A DNA stretch of 11,504 nucleotides from Candidatus Roizmanbacteria bacterium RIFCSPHIGHO2_02_FULL_43_11 (GTDB taxonomy: Bacteria > Patescibacteriota > Microgenomatia > UBA1406 > HO2-37-13b): the NCBI GenBank assembly GCA_001789515.1, contig MFZT01000038.1:19032-30535 (forward strand), written 5' to 3'. Within the stretch, counting starts at the first letter, position 1. Every line of letters begins with the position of its first letter. Positions 1-5,236 of the stretch are shown here, piece by piece. The notes under the pieces were generated by a model. It did no database searches. It saw nothing but the letters and a program-made list of their open reading frames with translations, and had not been told where the DNA came from. The position numbers and the translations under genes were made by a program.

Positions 1-2
1 CC

Positions 3-164
3 GGGAAGCTTATTGTGAGCCCGACGGACGTGAGTTATATGACTCGCCAGACTAACGGCGAATTTCTTACGCTTCAGACGTGTTGGCCCCCAGGGACAAT
101 TGCCCAGCGTCTGCTTGTTTTCGCGGAGCCGGCAGCAACGGTGGGAAAGTTGAGTCTGCGGTGA
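3..164 (+). CDS. Sortase, C-terminal fragment (5' end outside window)
   Basis: An open frame enters from the left edge and gives 53 residues before TGA at 162-164. It contains TLQTCWPPGT followed by RLLVFAEP, the end of a sortase catalytic domain: the TLxTC motif with the nucleophilic cysteine (codon 81-83) and, nine residues later, the conserved arginine. Sortases are membrane-bound transpeptidases outside the cytoplasmic membrane that cut a C-terminal sorting signal (such as LPxTG) and join the protein to another amine, for surface anchoring or pilus assembly. Only about 17 residues follow the arginine, so there is no C-terminal membrane helix; an N-terminal anchor would lie outside the window. 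The WPPGT after the cysteine resembles class D/E-type enzymes, but the class cannot be fixed from a fragment. The next gene is convergent. Confidence 0.85.
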   Translation, partial: GKLIVSPTDVSYMTRQTNGEFLTLQTCWPPGTIAQRLLVFAEPAATVGKLSLR

Positions 165-185
165 CGGGCGTCGTCAACGCCCGTC
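163..185. terminator. Hairpin shared by two convergent gene ends
   Basis: GACGGGCG, a 7-nt loop, then CGCCCGTC form a perfect 8-bp GC-rich stem. The sortase stop (162-164) lies at its left foot and the acetyltransferase stop (174-176 on the minus strand) lies in its loop, so the stem sits where both transcripts end. No T-run follows on either strand, so it is not a textbook intrinsic terminator. It may act as a bidirectional 3'-end or RNA-stabilising stem. Confidence 0.45.
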
Positions 186-887
186 GTCATCGTGCTGTAG
201 ACTCAATACTCTCTCCAAGGTTGCAATGTCAGGCTGTAGACTCTCAAAAAATTCTCGATCCCGTTGGTCACAAACGACGCCATATACTGTAGTTAGCGGA
301 CCATGAGGTCCTCTTTTACCCGGGTCCGTATAGACTCTGAGCAAAGTATCTATTCCGTTAATTCTCTTGATAAATCCACCCATTGGCCCACCAAACCAAG
401 AGTCTGTTATAAGTCCCCAGTTCCCTTTTCCTTCATGAAGGATCCATTGGATTGCTTCATCTACAAGCAGCTTCCCAATACCCTTCACTCCAGCCGCTCT
501 CAACTTAGGATCTGTCACCACTGTAGAGAGTTCCATAAGTTTTTCCACCTGCCATCGAGTCAGTGAAACTCCTAGGGATACAGTTCCGTCTTGGGCTGCT
601 GGAGGTACCTCCAAAGGTATGCTCGCTGGGACTATAGCTAAACATCCAACAATATTTCCATTACTTTCAGCTATGATCCAAGCACCATTTTGAAACTTTA
701 ATTGCACTCTCTCTTGAATGCTTACGCCTCTCACGAGGTCGGAGAGAGCTGGCTGAAAAGCACCATCAATATCCTCTCTGGAGAGGAAATGCCTAAGATT
801 TTCAAGATCAGTAAGATTAGCAGTTCTCGCTTCTACAGGCACAGTGGTAGGATTTTCGTCTTGCATAGTCATCTTCAGCTCTGGCAT
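174..887 (-). CDS. GNAT-like N-acetyltransferase
   Basis: About 237 residues. The segment from about residue 124 to 146 (VVTDPKLRAAG, then VKGIGKLLVDEAI) fits GNAT motif A: a strand, then an RxxGxxGxGK pyrophosphate-binding loop and the start of a helix, where acetyl-CoA binds in this family. The preceding AWIIAESNGNIVGCLAIVP fits the central strands. The family moves an acetyl group from acetyl-CoA to an amine; the substrate cannot be told. It is somewhat longer than a single GNAT domain (about 150-180), with an extra C-terminal part. The start is uncertain: GTG at 893, ATG at 887 (used here), or ATG further in at 872 or 866; none has a convincing ribosome binding site. It begins about 26 nt after the ndk stop on the same strand, so it is probably cotranscribed with ndk. 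A distant acyltransferase with another donor is possible. Confidence 0.68.
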   Translation of the reverse strand: MPELKMTMQDENPTTVPVEARTANLTDLENLRHFLSREDIDGAFQPALSDLVRGVSIQERVQLKFQNGAWIIAESNGNIVGCLAIVPASIPLEVPPAAQDGTVSLGVSLTRWQVEKLMELSTVVTDPKLRAAGVKGIGKLLVDEAIQWILHEGKGNWGLITDSWFGGPMGGFIKRINGIDTLLRVYTDPGKRGPHGPLTTVYGVVCDQRDREFFESLQPDIATLERVLSLQHDDDGR

Positions 888-913
888 ACCCACTTCACGA
901 AAGTTAATAAATA

Positions 914-1504
914 TTATCCTCTCCCCATCATCGCAGCCTCCTCTACCCTCTTATAGTTTACCATCTCCTCAGGTTTAAACCATAAGACTACTTCATGCTT
1001 TGCCTCATCAAGGTTACCTGAGGCATGAACTATATTGCGGATGGGTCTGCCCGCGCTGTTGGCTAGAGCTGAAGAGTCAAACGAAAAATCCCCGCGGATA
1101 GTGCCTGGGGCAGCGTTGAGAGGCAAAGTATGGCCTACAAATTGCCGCACGATTTCCACGGCATGTGGGCCTTCAATCACAAAAGCGAAAACCGGGCCTT
1201 CTGTGATGTACTTTTTAAGCCAGTCTCGTACTTTTGAGCCGATTGCTTTTGGATCATTTGAGCCGATTTCTTTGACTGGATCAAGCCCCATTGCTTTGTA
1301 ATTATCAAGACTTTTCTGCCCAATGCCTGTCCACAATTCTTCACGATCGTCAGGATAGTGCATATCTGCAAGCTCCTTCGGTACCTGTAGCATCTTTGCT
1401 GCAACGATTTTAAGGCCTGTGCGCTCAAGGCGGCGGATAATTTCACCGATAAGTCCACGTTCAACACCATCGGGCTTCACTATAATAAGAGACTGTTCAA
1501 TCAT
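914..1504 (-). CDS. ndk: Nucleoside diphosphate kinase, long form with insertion
   Basis: 196 residues. It moves the gamma phosphate of ATP to other NDPs through a phosphohistidine, balancing cytoplasmic NTP and dNTP pools. The N-terminus SLIIVKPDGVERGLIGEI is the canonical NDK start with the nucleotide-contacting lysine (K10). AAPGTIRGDF (131-140) supplies the phosphate-binding arginine, and NIVHASG (157-163) holds the catalytic histidine H160, with HASG in place of the usual HGSD. Typical NDKs have about 130-150 residues. The excess is an insertion of roughly 50 residues (about 53-103) between the HYPDDRE and EGPVFAFVIEG segments, rich in charged and helix-forming residues. Long NDKs of this kind occur, from memory, in Patescibacteria and some other lineages. 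All key residues are present, so it should be active. It heads a two-gene minus-strand unit. Confidence 0.95.
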   Translation of the reverse strand: MIEQSLIIVKPDGVERGLIGEIIRRLERTGLKIVAAKMLQVPKELADMHYPDDREELWTGIGQKSLDNYKAMGLDPVKEIGSNDPKAIGSKVRDWLKKYITEGPVFAFVIEGPHAVEIVRQFVGHTLPLNAAPGTIRGDFSFDSSALANSAGRPIRNIVHASGNLDEAKHEVVLWFKPEEMVNYKRVEEAAMMGRG

Positions 1505-1509
1505 ATGTC

Positions 1510-1538
1510 TTTATATAGAAGTCATTTCAAAATTGCAA
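1510..1538 (-). promoter_or_regulatory. Probable leaderless promoter of ndk
   Basis: On the minus strand TTGCAA (1538-1533) and TATAAA (1515-1510) are separated by 17 nt, fitting -35 and -10 boxes at 4/6 and 5/6 matches. Only five bases lie between the -10 and the ATG at 1504, so transcription would start at or just inside the start codon. If TATATA (1517-1512) is the true -10, seven bases lie between, which still gives a leaderless or nearly leaderless mRNA. No Shine-Dalgarno sequence is present. Confidence 0.5.
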
Positions 1539-1600
1539 AATAACTTCCCCTACTATATCGGGAAGAAGGCTTTTTTGCAACATGATACAAACTCTTAAGT

Positions 1601-1639
1601 GGAGCCCTACGGGTGCCGCTTCGCTTTACCCGTAGCTCC
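1601..1639 (-). repeat. Hairpin unit at the 3' side of tnpA
   Basis: GGAGC-CC-TACGGGT pairs with ACCCGTA-GCTCC: 12 bp interrupted by a two-base bulge, around a 13-nt loop. It begins four bases beyond the tnpA stop codon. It probably serves as a transposase recognition hairpin and perhaps also as a transcription stop. The stem includes GTAG (1632-1635), the tetranucleotide typical of REP units; this may be coincidence. Confidence 0.7.
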
Positions 1640-1643
1640 TAAA

Positions 1644-2063
1644 TCATATTTCAGCATGCTGCTGTCCTGAATCTTGCTGCTGCTGATACTTTATATATCT
1701 TCGTACTCGTGCTTCGTCCAAGCCCACACTTGAAACAAAGTATCCTATTGACCACAAGGCTTCTCTCCCATTTCGTATGTGGTCAAACTTTCGTCGTATG
1801 ATGCGTGAACTACCTCTCTTTATATCTCCGATCACGGCACTGATTCCGTACTTCGGGGGTATGACTATCATCACATGGATATGATCATCTTGTACATTGA
1901 TCTCTTCGATTACAACATCATCATATCTATCCGATGTTACCCCCTTGATAACTTTCTCACAATATTTCTGTACTCCTCGCATCAGGTTATATCGTTTCTT
2001 GGGTATCCACACCACATGGTACAACAGCCTGTACGCCGTATGGGCTTGGACTCGTGTTCTCAT
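1644..2063 (-). CDS. tnpA: IS200-family Y1 (HUH) transposase TnpA
   Basis: About 139 residues, within the usual 130-155 for this family, apparently full length. The protein nicks and joins single-stranded DNA to excise and insert the element. YRLLYHVVWIPKKRY near the N-terminus is the typical first strand. DDHIHVMIVIPPKYG holds the metal-binding HUH motif (H62 and H64, counted from the GTG at 2066). IKRGSSRIIRRKF is the typical helix, LWSIGYFVSSVG is the IS200 signature, and VRRYIKYQ supplies the catalytic tyrosine (Y124). YFVSSVG points to IS200 TnpA rather than RAYT. The frame can start at GTG 2066 or ATG 2063; GAGG lies almost directly before the ATG, so the start is uncertain by one codon. 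It points away from the + strand cluster. Confidence 0.93.
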   Translation of the reverse strand: MRTRVQAHTAYRLLYHVVWIPKKRYNLMRGVQKYCEKVIKGVTSDRYDDVVIEEINVQDDHIHVMIVIPPKYGISAVIGDIKRGSSRIIRRKFDHIRNGREALWSIGYFVSSVGLDEARVRRYIKYQQQQDSGQQHAEI

Positions 2064-2111
2064 CACCTCATTCTAACATCCCCACCTCAGCATGATTCGG
2101 GCTCGCTCTCA

Positions 2112-2133
2112 CCTACGGGTTGACACCCGTAGG
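2112..2133. repeat. Hairpin unit at the 5' side of tnpA
   Basis: CCTACGGGT, loop TGAC, ACCCGTAGG: a perfect 9-bp stem, extended outward on one side by GGCTCC so that 2125-2138 is the exact inverted copy of 1601-1614. It lies about 46 nt upstream of the tnpA start. In IS200 the hairpin at this end is known to block transcription coming from outside and to mark the left end for cleavage. Confidence 0.7.
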
Positions 2134-2231
2134 GCTCCCGCTATTTTTAAGAGAACATGCTGCTGACCACATATAGCGAGCACAATTTAAGATAACATCG
2201 CTTCCATCATATCTCTTCCCTCATAGCGCGC

Positions 2232-2260
2232 TTGATTTTTGCTCCTCAAACTTTCATAAT
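2232..2260 (+). promoter_or_regulatory. Promoter of the first + strand operon
   Basis: TTGATT (2232-2237), 17-nt spacer, CATAAT (2255-2260). The predicted start site near 2267 leaves about 8 nt before the ATG at 2275, or 14 nt before a second ATG at 2281. The bases after the -10, CAAGGTA, are the same as those after the -10 of the promoter at 5130-5159. An alternative -10, TACTAT at 2266-2271, would make the 2281 ATG leaderless but lacks a good -35. Confidence 0.45.
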
Positions 2261-2274
2261 CAAGGTACTATTGT

Positions 2275-2859
2275 ATGAAAATGATTCACACATTGCTTGC
2301 CTATTATAGCGCCTTTATGGCAAGCGCACTCATCCTCTGGTCTCTTTTTATATCGTCAAAACCTGTCGGGTTTATTCTAGCTCTGCTTATTTTACCGATC
2401 AGTATCTATTTTTGGATTCTTGCATCAGGTAAACGACCCCCTTTGCCTCATAATCAAGAATCATCGCCTATCGCAACTTCTGGTGAAAGAAAAATGCTGG
2501 GACTATTGCTGACAATAGCGCTTTTTATTGGTACAAGTAGCATCATTCTCTATATAGCTCTTGTTGGTTCTAAACCCCAAAAAAGCATAACAGATAGCCA
2601 AGCCCCCATAGAGCAATCACTTAAAAAAGTACAGTCAGACATAAACACGCTTAAAAAAACCGCCACCTCGCTTGAAAAAATTGATACAAGACTCACGTTG
2701 ATCGAGTCAACACTTCTAAGACTTGAGAATAAAGACGATAATAAACTTCTAGATGAGGCTCTGCAGGGCGTTTTCGGCACTAGCACTAACGCCTCTACTG
2801 CGGCAACTCCGGGACCAACAACGAGGCCTAGTTCGACACCTGTTAAAAATACTGACTGA
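2275..2859 (+). CDS. Three-helix membrane protein with coiled-coil tail
   Basis: 194 residues, not assigned to a known family. Two hydrophobic helices (about 6-28 and 32-50) form a hairpin, a polar linker (51-72) follows, then a third helix (74-98). The rest is hydrophilic: a heptad-like segment (about 112-155) suggests a coiled coil, followed by a low-complexity Thr/Ser/Pro/Ala end (168-194). The motif LPISIYFWIL at the end of helix 2 recurs as LPLVGYFIYY and FPLAAYFWRM in the next two proteins at the same position, so the three look like diverged paralogues. Three helices suggest that the ends lie on opposite sides of the membrane; the tail is probably outside, as an SH3 domain takes its place in the next gene. 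The start is ATG 2275; ATG 2281 is possible. The next gene follows after 6 nt. Confidence 0.8.
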   Translation: MKMIHTLLAYYSAFMASALILWSLFISSKPVGFILALLILPISIYFWILASGKRPPLPHNQESSPIATSGERKMLGLLLTIALFIGTSSIILYIALVGSKPQKSITDSQAPIEQSLKKVQSDINTLKKTATSLEKIDTRLTLIESTLLRLENKDDNKLLDEALQGVFGTSTNASTAATPGPTTRPSSTPVKNTD

Positions 2860-2865
2860 TAATCT

Positions 2866-3426
2866 ATGAGCTGGCGTCATATTCTTTTCTTTAGCTACTG
2901 TACGTTAGCAACCCTTTTCCTGTTCATAAGCGGACTTCTGTCCTACACAAAAAGTAAGAGTCCTTTTATGTTTCTTCTCTTGCTACCACTTGTTGGGTAT
3001 TTTATCTATTATCTGAGCATATCTGTCATCAAAAAAAAAGAACTTCCTGTTAGACCTGCATCAAAAAGTGTGACGATTGCTGTGGCCATTATTTTTCTGG
3101 CTCTTGTATCAGGCTCGCTTTTTGCAATTACGACCACTACCCAAAAAAAACAGCCAGAACAATCCACATGGGTATCACAAAAAAAGGTTCCTCCTACAGT
3201 AACACCACAAGCAGTTTTGGGAACCATAAGGGCTGATAATAATGCCGTGATCCGCGTGCGTGAAAAACCATCAACACAGTCTGCGATTCTTGGAAAAACG
3301 CGAAACGGTAAAAAGTTCCCTATTCTTGACAGGGAAAATGACTGGGTACAAATCCAGTTTATTGCCTCCACATCAGGATGGATTCACACCGAATTTATCA
3401 CACAGCCAGAAAATGCACAGCCATGA
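2866..3426 (+). CDS. Three-helix membrane protein with bacterial SH3 domain
   Basis: 186 residues. Membrane helices at about 5-27, 33-54 and 68-89 repeat the layout of the preceding gene, including LPLVGYF at 40-46. A Gln/Lys/Thr/Pro-rich linker (92-115) leads to a bacterial SH3 (SH3b) domain at about 118-179: VLGTIRADNNAVIRVREKPS, then ILGKTRNGKKFPIL, then DWVQIQF and SGWIHTEFI. The VRxxPS turn and the final GWIH strand are diagnostic. Such domains bind peptidoglycan or peptide stems outside the cytoplasm, so the tail probably contacts the cell wall. No catalytic domain is present. No Shine-Dalgarno sequence is visible; the gene lies 6 nt after the preceding stop and overlaps the next start by ATGA, so it is presumably translated by coupling within one operon. 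Confidence 0.85.
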   Translation: MSWRHILFFSYCTLATLFLFISGLLSYTKSKSPFMFLLLLPLVGYFIYYLSISVIKKKELPVRPASKSVTIAVAIIFLALVSGSLFAITTTTQKKQPEQSTWVSQKKVPPTVTPQAVLGTIRADNNAVIRVREKPSTQSAILGKTRNGKKFPILDRENDWVQIQFIASTSGWIHTEFITQPENAQP

Positions 3427-4079
3427 GAAAAATTGTGCTGATATATAATACAGTCATTGTCACAATTCTCACGATTGTTGGATTTTTGGATGCCACAACG
3501 CCTCCAAAATTGATGAGTGGTATTTTGTTTTTCCCTTTGGCTGCATATTTCTGGCGGATGATTGTCCCTCGCACGCAACACGCCATTCCGCAGACCTTAC
3601 CTGCAGTGGTGGAGCCTAGCAAGGCTGTTAAGAAGAAATCTCTACATAAAAAAGAAACACCCATCAAACTCACTCCCATTAAAGAAACACCAAAAGGCGC
3701 ATTTGATGCAAATCGTCGCATGTTTTTGCGACTTATTGGTTCTGCTGGTGTATCGGTTTTCCTTTTATCAATCTTCTCCGGTAAAGCTGAGGCAGCCTTT
3801 TTCGGGAGTACGCCAGGGCCTGGTACTGTTGGTATAAAAGACACGTCCGGAATTCTTATTAATCCGTCAGAAAAACAGCCGACGGATGGCTATAATATCA
3901 CCGAGGTTGACGATGCTATCACATCGTATTACGGATACGTGGATAAGAATGGTGCCTGGTATATTGTCAAGGAAGATTCCAGCGGAGCCTATCGCTACGC
4001 CAAAGGCAGCAGTAGCTTCTCTGCAAATTGGACAAATCGTGCAGGTCTGGCCTATGATTACTTTGATTCAGTGTTCTAG
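3423..4079 (+). CDS. Membrane protein with twin-arginine-like segment and virion-type C-terminal domain
   Basis: 218 residues from the ATG at 3423, which overlaps the previous stop as ATGA; an in-frame ATG at 3378 would intrude far into the SH3 gene and is rejected. Two N-terminal helices (about 3-22 and 29-48, with FPLAAYFWRM) match the two genes upstream. A Lys/Pro/Thr-rich linker (60-92) includes a short repeat (KETPIKLTPIKETP). NRRMFLRLIGSAG (97-109), a hydrophobic stretch and KAEA (121-124) look like an internal twin-arginine (Tat) signal with an AxA cleavage site, at the place of helix 3. The C-terminal part (about 155-218) contains ITEVDDA, YYGYVDKNGAWYIVKED, YRYAKG and ends YDYFDSVF; from memory this short Tyr/Trp-rich domain occurs in phage structural proteins. 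Function unknown; probably a membrane-held surface or assembly protein. Confidence 0.8.
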   Translation: MRKIVLIYNTVIVTILTIVGFLDATTPPKLMSGILFFPLAAYFWRMIVPRTQHAIPQTLPAVVEPSKAVKKKSLHKKETPIKLTPIKETPKGAFDANRRMFLRLIGSAGVSVFLLSIFSGKAEAAFFGSTPGPGTVGIKDTSGILINPSEKQPTDGYNITEVDDAITSYYGYVDKNGAWYIVKEDSSGAYRYAKGSSSFSANWTNRAGLAYDYFDSVF

Positions 4080-4149
4080 AAGTCATTGCATACCAAGTAT
4101 GTCACGTCACTGCACAAGAGAAAAATCAGGATTTTGAGAGCACTTTTAG

Positions 4150-4155
4150 TATAAT
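4150..4155 (+). promoter_or_regulatory. -10 box of a probable leaderless promoter
   Basis: A perfect TATAAT lies eight bases before the ATG at 4164, so RNA would begin at about the start codon. The matching -35 region (around 4127-4132, CAGGAT) is poor and there is no TGn extension. The 84-nt gap after the previous stop also argues for a new transcription start here. A small stem, CATAC/GTATG, lies upstream at 4089-4101. Confidence 0.45.
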
Positions 4156-4163
4156 AAGCACAT

Positions 4164-4646
4164 ATGACACAAAAACTACTTGTCACTGATATTAATGGAT
4201 CTACACGAGAATGTTTGCATATCACTCATGATATGAACTACCCTGGTTACGTACGTGTGGAATTTGCTTCACATAGAGATGCCCCTAAGACATATGTTGA
4301 ATGGTATCCTCTTGATGACTTCATCGCGCGAAACCCACAACATGCACATATTGTTAATAAGGGTAAACAACCCGCAAAGGATGATCTCGGCATTGTCTCT
4401 AAAGCAACACTCACCTCTTTATCTGATAAGACAAAAAATTGGAAGTCTGATATGTTCAAAGATTTTCCTCTTTGGATATCACGTGGTACAGGCGAAGGGC
4501 AAGTGAGAAAAATCACTGGCAACACACAAAATACTGTCACCATAGATGTCCCTTTTGACATTAAGCCTGACAAAACATCACAATATGTTATTTCACATAA
4601 TGTGCACGATGCGCAGGTGATGCACAACGCACTTCCCAAGGTATGA
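4164..4646 (+). CDS. Soluble protein with phage-structural-type GTGxGQxRxI domain
   Basis: 160 residues, no signal peptide or membrane helix. The N-terminal third (about 5-58), ending in YVEWYPLDDFIARNP, is a mixed alpha/beta region I cannot name with confidence. The C-terminal part (about 77-144) runs GIVSKATLTSLSDKTKNW, then DFPLWISRGTGEGQVRKITG, NTQNTVTIDVPF and PDKTSQYVIS. This is a small beta domain repeated in many phage tail, baseplate and capsid-decoration proteins, usually GTGAGQxRxIxxNT...PDxTSxYxI. The stop overlaps the next gene's start (ATGA), so it is coupled to a four-helix membrane protein. A cytoplasmic or cell-surface structural role is inferred; no enzyme motif is seen. No ribosome binding site precedes the start, which sits just after a -10 box. 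Confidence 0.78.
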   Translation: MTQKLLVTDINGSTRECLHITHDMNYPGYVRVEFASHRDAPKTYVEWYPLDDFIARNPQHAHIVNKGKQPAKDDLGIVSKATLTSLSDKTKNWKSDMFKDFPLWISRGTGEGQVRKITGNTQNTVTIDVPFDIKPDKTSQYVISHNVHDAQVMHNALPKV

Positions 4647-5104
4647 AAATTGAATACGTTATAACCTCGGTGGTCGGGCTTTTCATTTTCGGATACATCT
4701 TGGATATCGTATCTGGGCCATTCAGCCTAGCCCTCACCTCTCCTTTTGCTTTTTTGCAGGCATCTCATGTGTCAACATATCCCTTCACGACAGTATCAAT
4801 TACTGCAAAAACGCTTGCGATTTTTATAACAACAGTTCTCATCGTCCAGACTATTTCTGGCGCAAAATATATCTTGGGTAGTGCAATGTTCTTCATCATA
4901 GCCGCACTTATGGAGCTTTATGCCATTCAGCAAATCGCAACACAATCATCACTGATCTCATTGCAGTGGACGCTGGGGATCTCTTATGCAGCAGTTGCCT
5001 TGCTGATTCCTTGCTTCTTATACCTTGTAATTGGCGTAGTGAAAGCAGCACATCATAATCTTACTGCCGACCCTTATGGCCTTGATGAGGACTCACGAAC
5101 GTGA
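4643..5104 (+). CDS. Four-helix membrane protein, unknown function
   Basis: 153 residues, very hydrophobic. Predicted helices lie at about 4-24, 55-72, 77-97 and 106-133, with a semi-hydrophobic segment at 26-42 and a short acidic end (ADPYGLDEDSRT). No family motif was recognised; the size and layout would suit a small integral partner or holin-like protein, but nothing specific supports that. The start codon overlaps the previous stop as ATGA, so its amount is probably tied to the upstream virion-type protein by translational coupling, suggesting that the two work together. AAGG lies one base before the ATG, too close for a normal Shine-Dalgarno. A new promoter follows the gene. Confidence 0.75.
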   Translation: MKIEYVITSVVGLFIFGYILDIVSGPFSLALTSPFAFLQASHVSTYPFTTVSITAKTLAIFITTVLIVQTISGAKYILGSAMFFIIAALMELYAIQQIATQSSLISLQWTLGISYAAVALLIPCFLYLVIGVVKAAHHNLTADPYGLDEDSRT

Positions 5105-5129
5105 TGTTTTGTGATGCCTTTTTATTCCC

Positions 5130-5159
5130 TTGACATTTGTTTGAGATATTTTGTACTAT
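5130..5159 (+). promoter_or_regulatory. Promoter of the Cache-receptor gene
   Basis: A perfect TTGACA (5130-5135), 18-nt spacer and TACTAT (5154-5159) give a predicted start at about 5166 and a leader of about 70 nt. The first bases after the -10 (CAAGGTA) match those after the -10 of the promoter at 2232-2260. Confidence 0.6.
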
Positions 5160-5162
5160 CAA

Positions 5163-5236
5163 GGTAGTTCGATACCAACGCTCCTTCGCTGAGGCTCAGT
5201 GACGGGATCTCTGCAAACAATTAGTTTTTCAAGACA
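5163..5236 (+). promoter_or_regulatory. Structured 5' leader of the Cache-receptor gene
   Basis: Unlike its leaderless neighbours this gene has a leader of about 70 nt. It can form GGTA/TACC (5163-5176, enclosing GTTCGA) and a stronger stem, TCGCTG/CAGTGA with one G-U pair, at 5186-5202 around loop AGGCT. The last 30 nt are AT-rich and unpaired, with no Shine-Dalgarno sequence. It matches no riboswitch class I recognise. Confidence 0.3.

Larger units (their letters stand above)
1592..2153 (-). mobile_element. IS200-type insertion sequence with inverted hairpin ends
   Basis: A single Y1 transposase gene is bracketed by matching structures. GGAGCCCTACGGGT (1601-1614) is repeated exactly, inverted, at 2125-2138, and CTCTTAA (1592-1598) is repeated inverted at 2147-2153. 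Each end folds into a hairpin (1601-1639 and 2112-2133). IS200 elements carry no tnpB, are about 0.6-0.7 kb, move as single strands through subterminal hairpins recognised by TnpA, and make no target duplication. This one is slightly short and its two ends are inverted copies, which recalls the REP units beside RAYT transposases. Exact ends are uncertain; the hairpin-bounded core is 1601-2138. Confidence 0.75.

Noticed and set aside
80..292. 70-residue + strand open frame at the left edge
   Set aside because: Shadow of the sortase end and the acetyltransferase; the sortase frame is different and carries the TLQTC motif.
1561..1580. T-run (GGCTTTTTTG) as an intrinsic terminator
   Set aside because: No stem precedes the T-run on the + strand and no + strand gene ends there.
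1655..2165. CATGCTGCTG direct repeat (1655-1664 and 2156-2165) as a target-site duplication of the IS
   Set aside because: One copy lies inside the tnpA coding region rather than outside the end, and this family makes no target duplications; a ten-base CTG-rich match is weak.
3009..3371. 120-residue minus-strand open frame
   Set aside because: Antisense to the SH3-domain gene; no domain recognised.
3378..3422. Earlier in-frame ATG that would extend the third membrane gene upstream
   Set aside because: It would overlap the SH3 domain of the preceding gene by 49 bases and add a polar stretch before the first helix; the ATGA overlap at 3423 fits the paralogues' N-termini.
3398..3844. 148-residue open frame on the minus strand
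   Set aside because: Lies opposite a well-supported gene, has no family motif, and reads as the antisense of the linker and helix regions.
4247..4639. 130-residue open frame on the minus strand
   Set aside because: Antisense to the virion-type gene at 4164; Cys/Ser-rich shadow without recognisable features or promoter.
5163..5202. tRNA-like GTTCGATAC in the leader before 5237
   Set aside because: Only a 4-bp stem surrounds it; no acceptor, D or anticodon arms can be drawn nearby.
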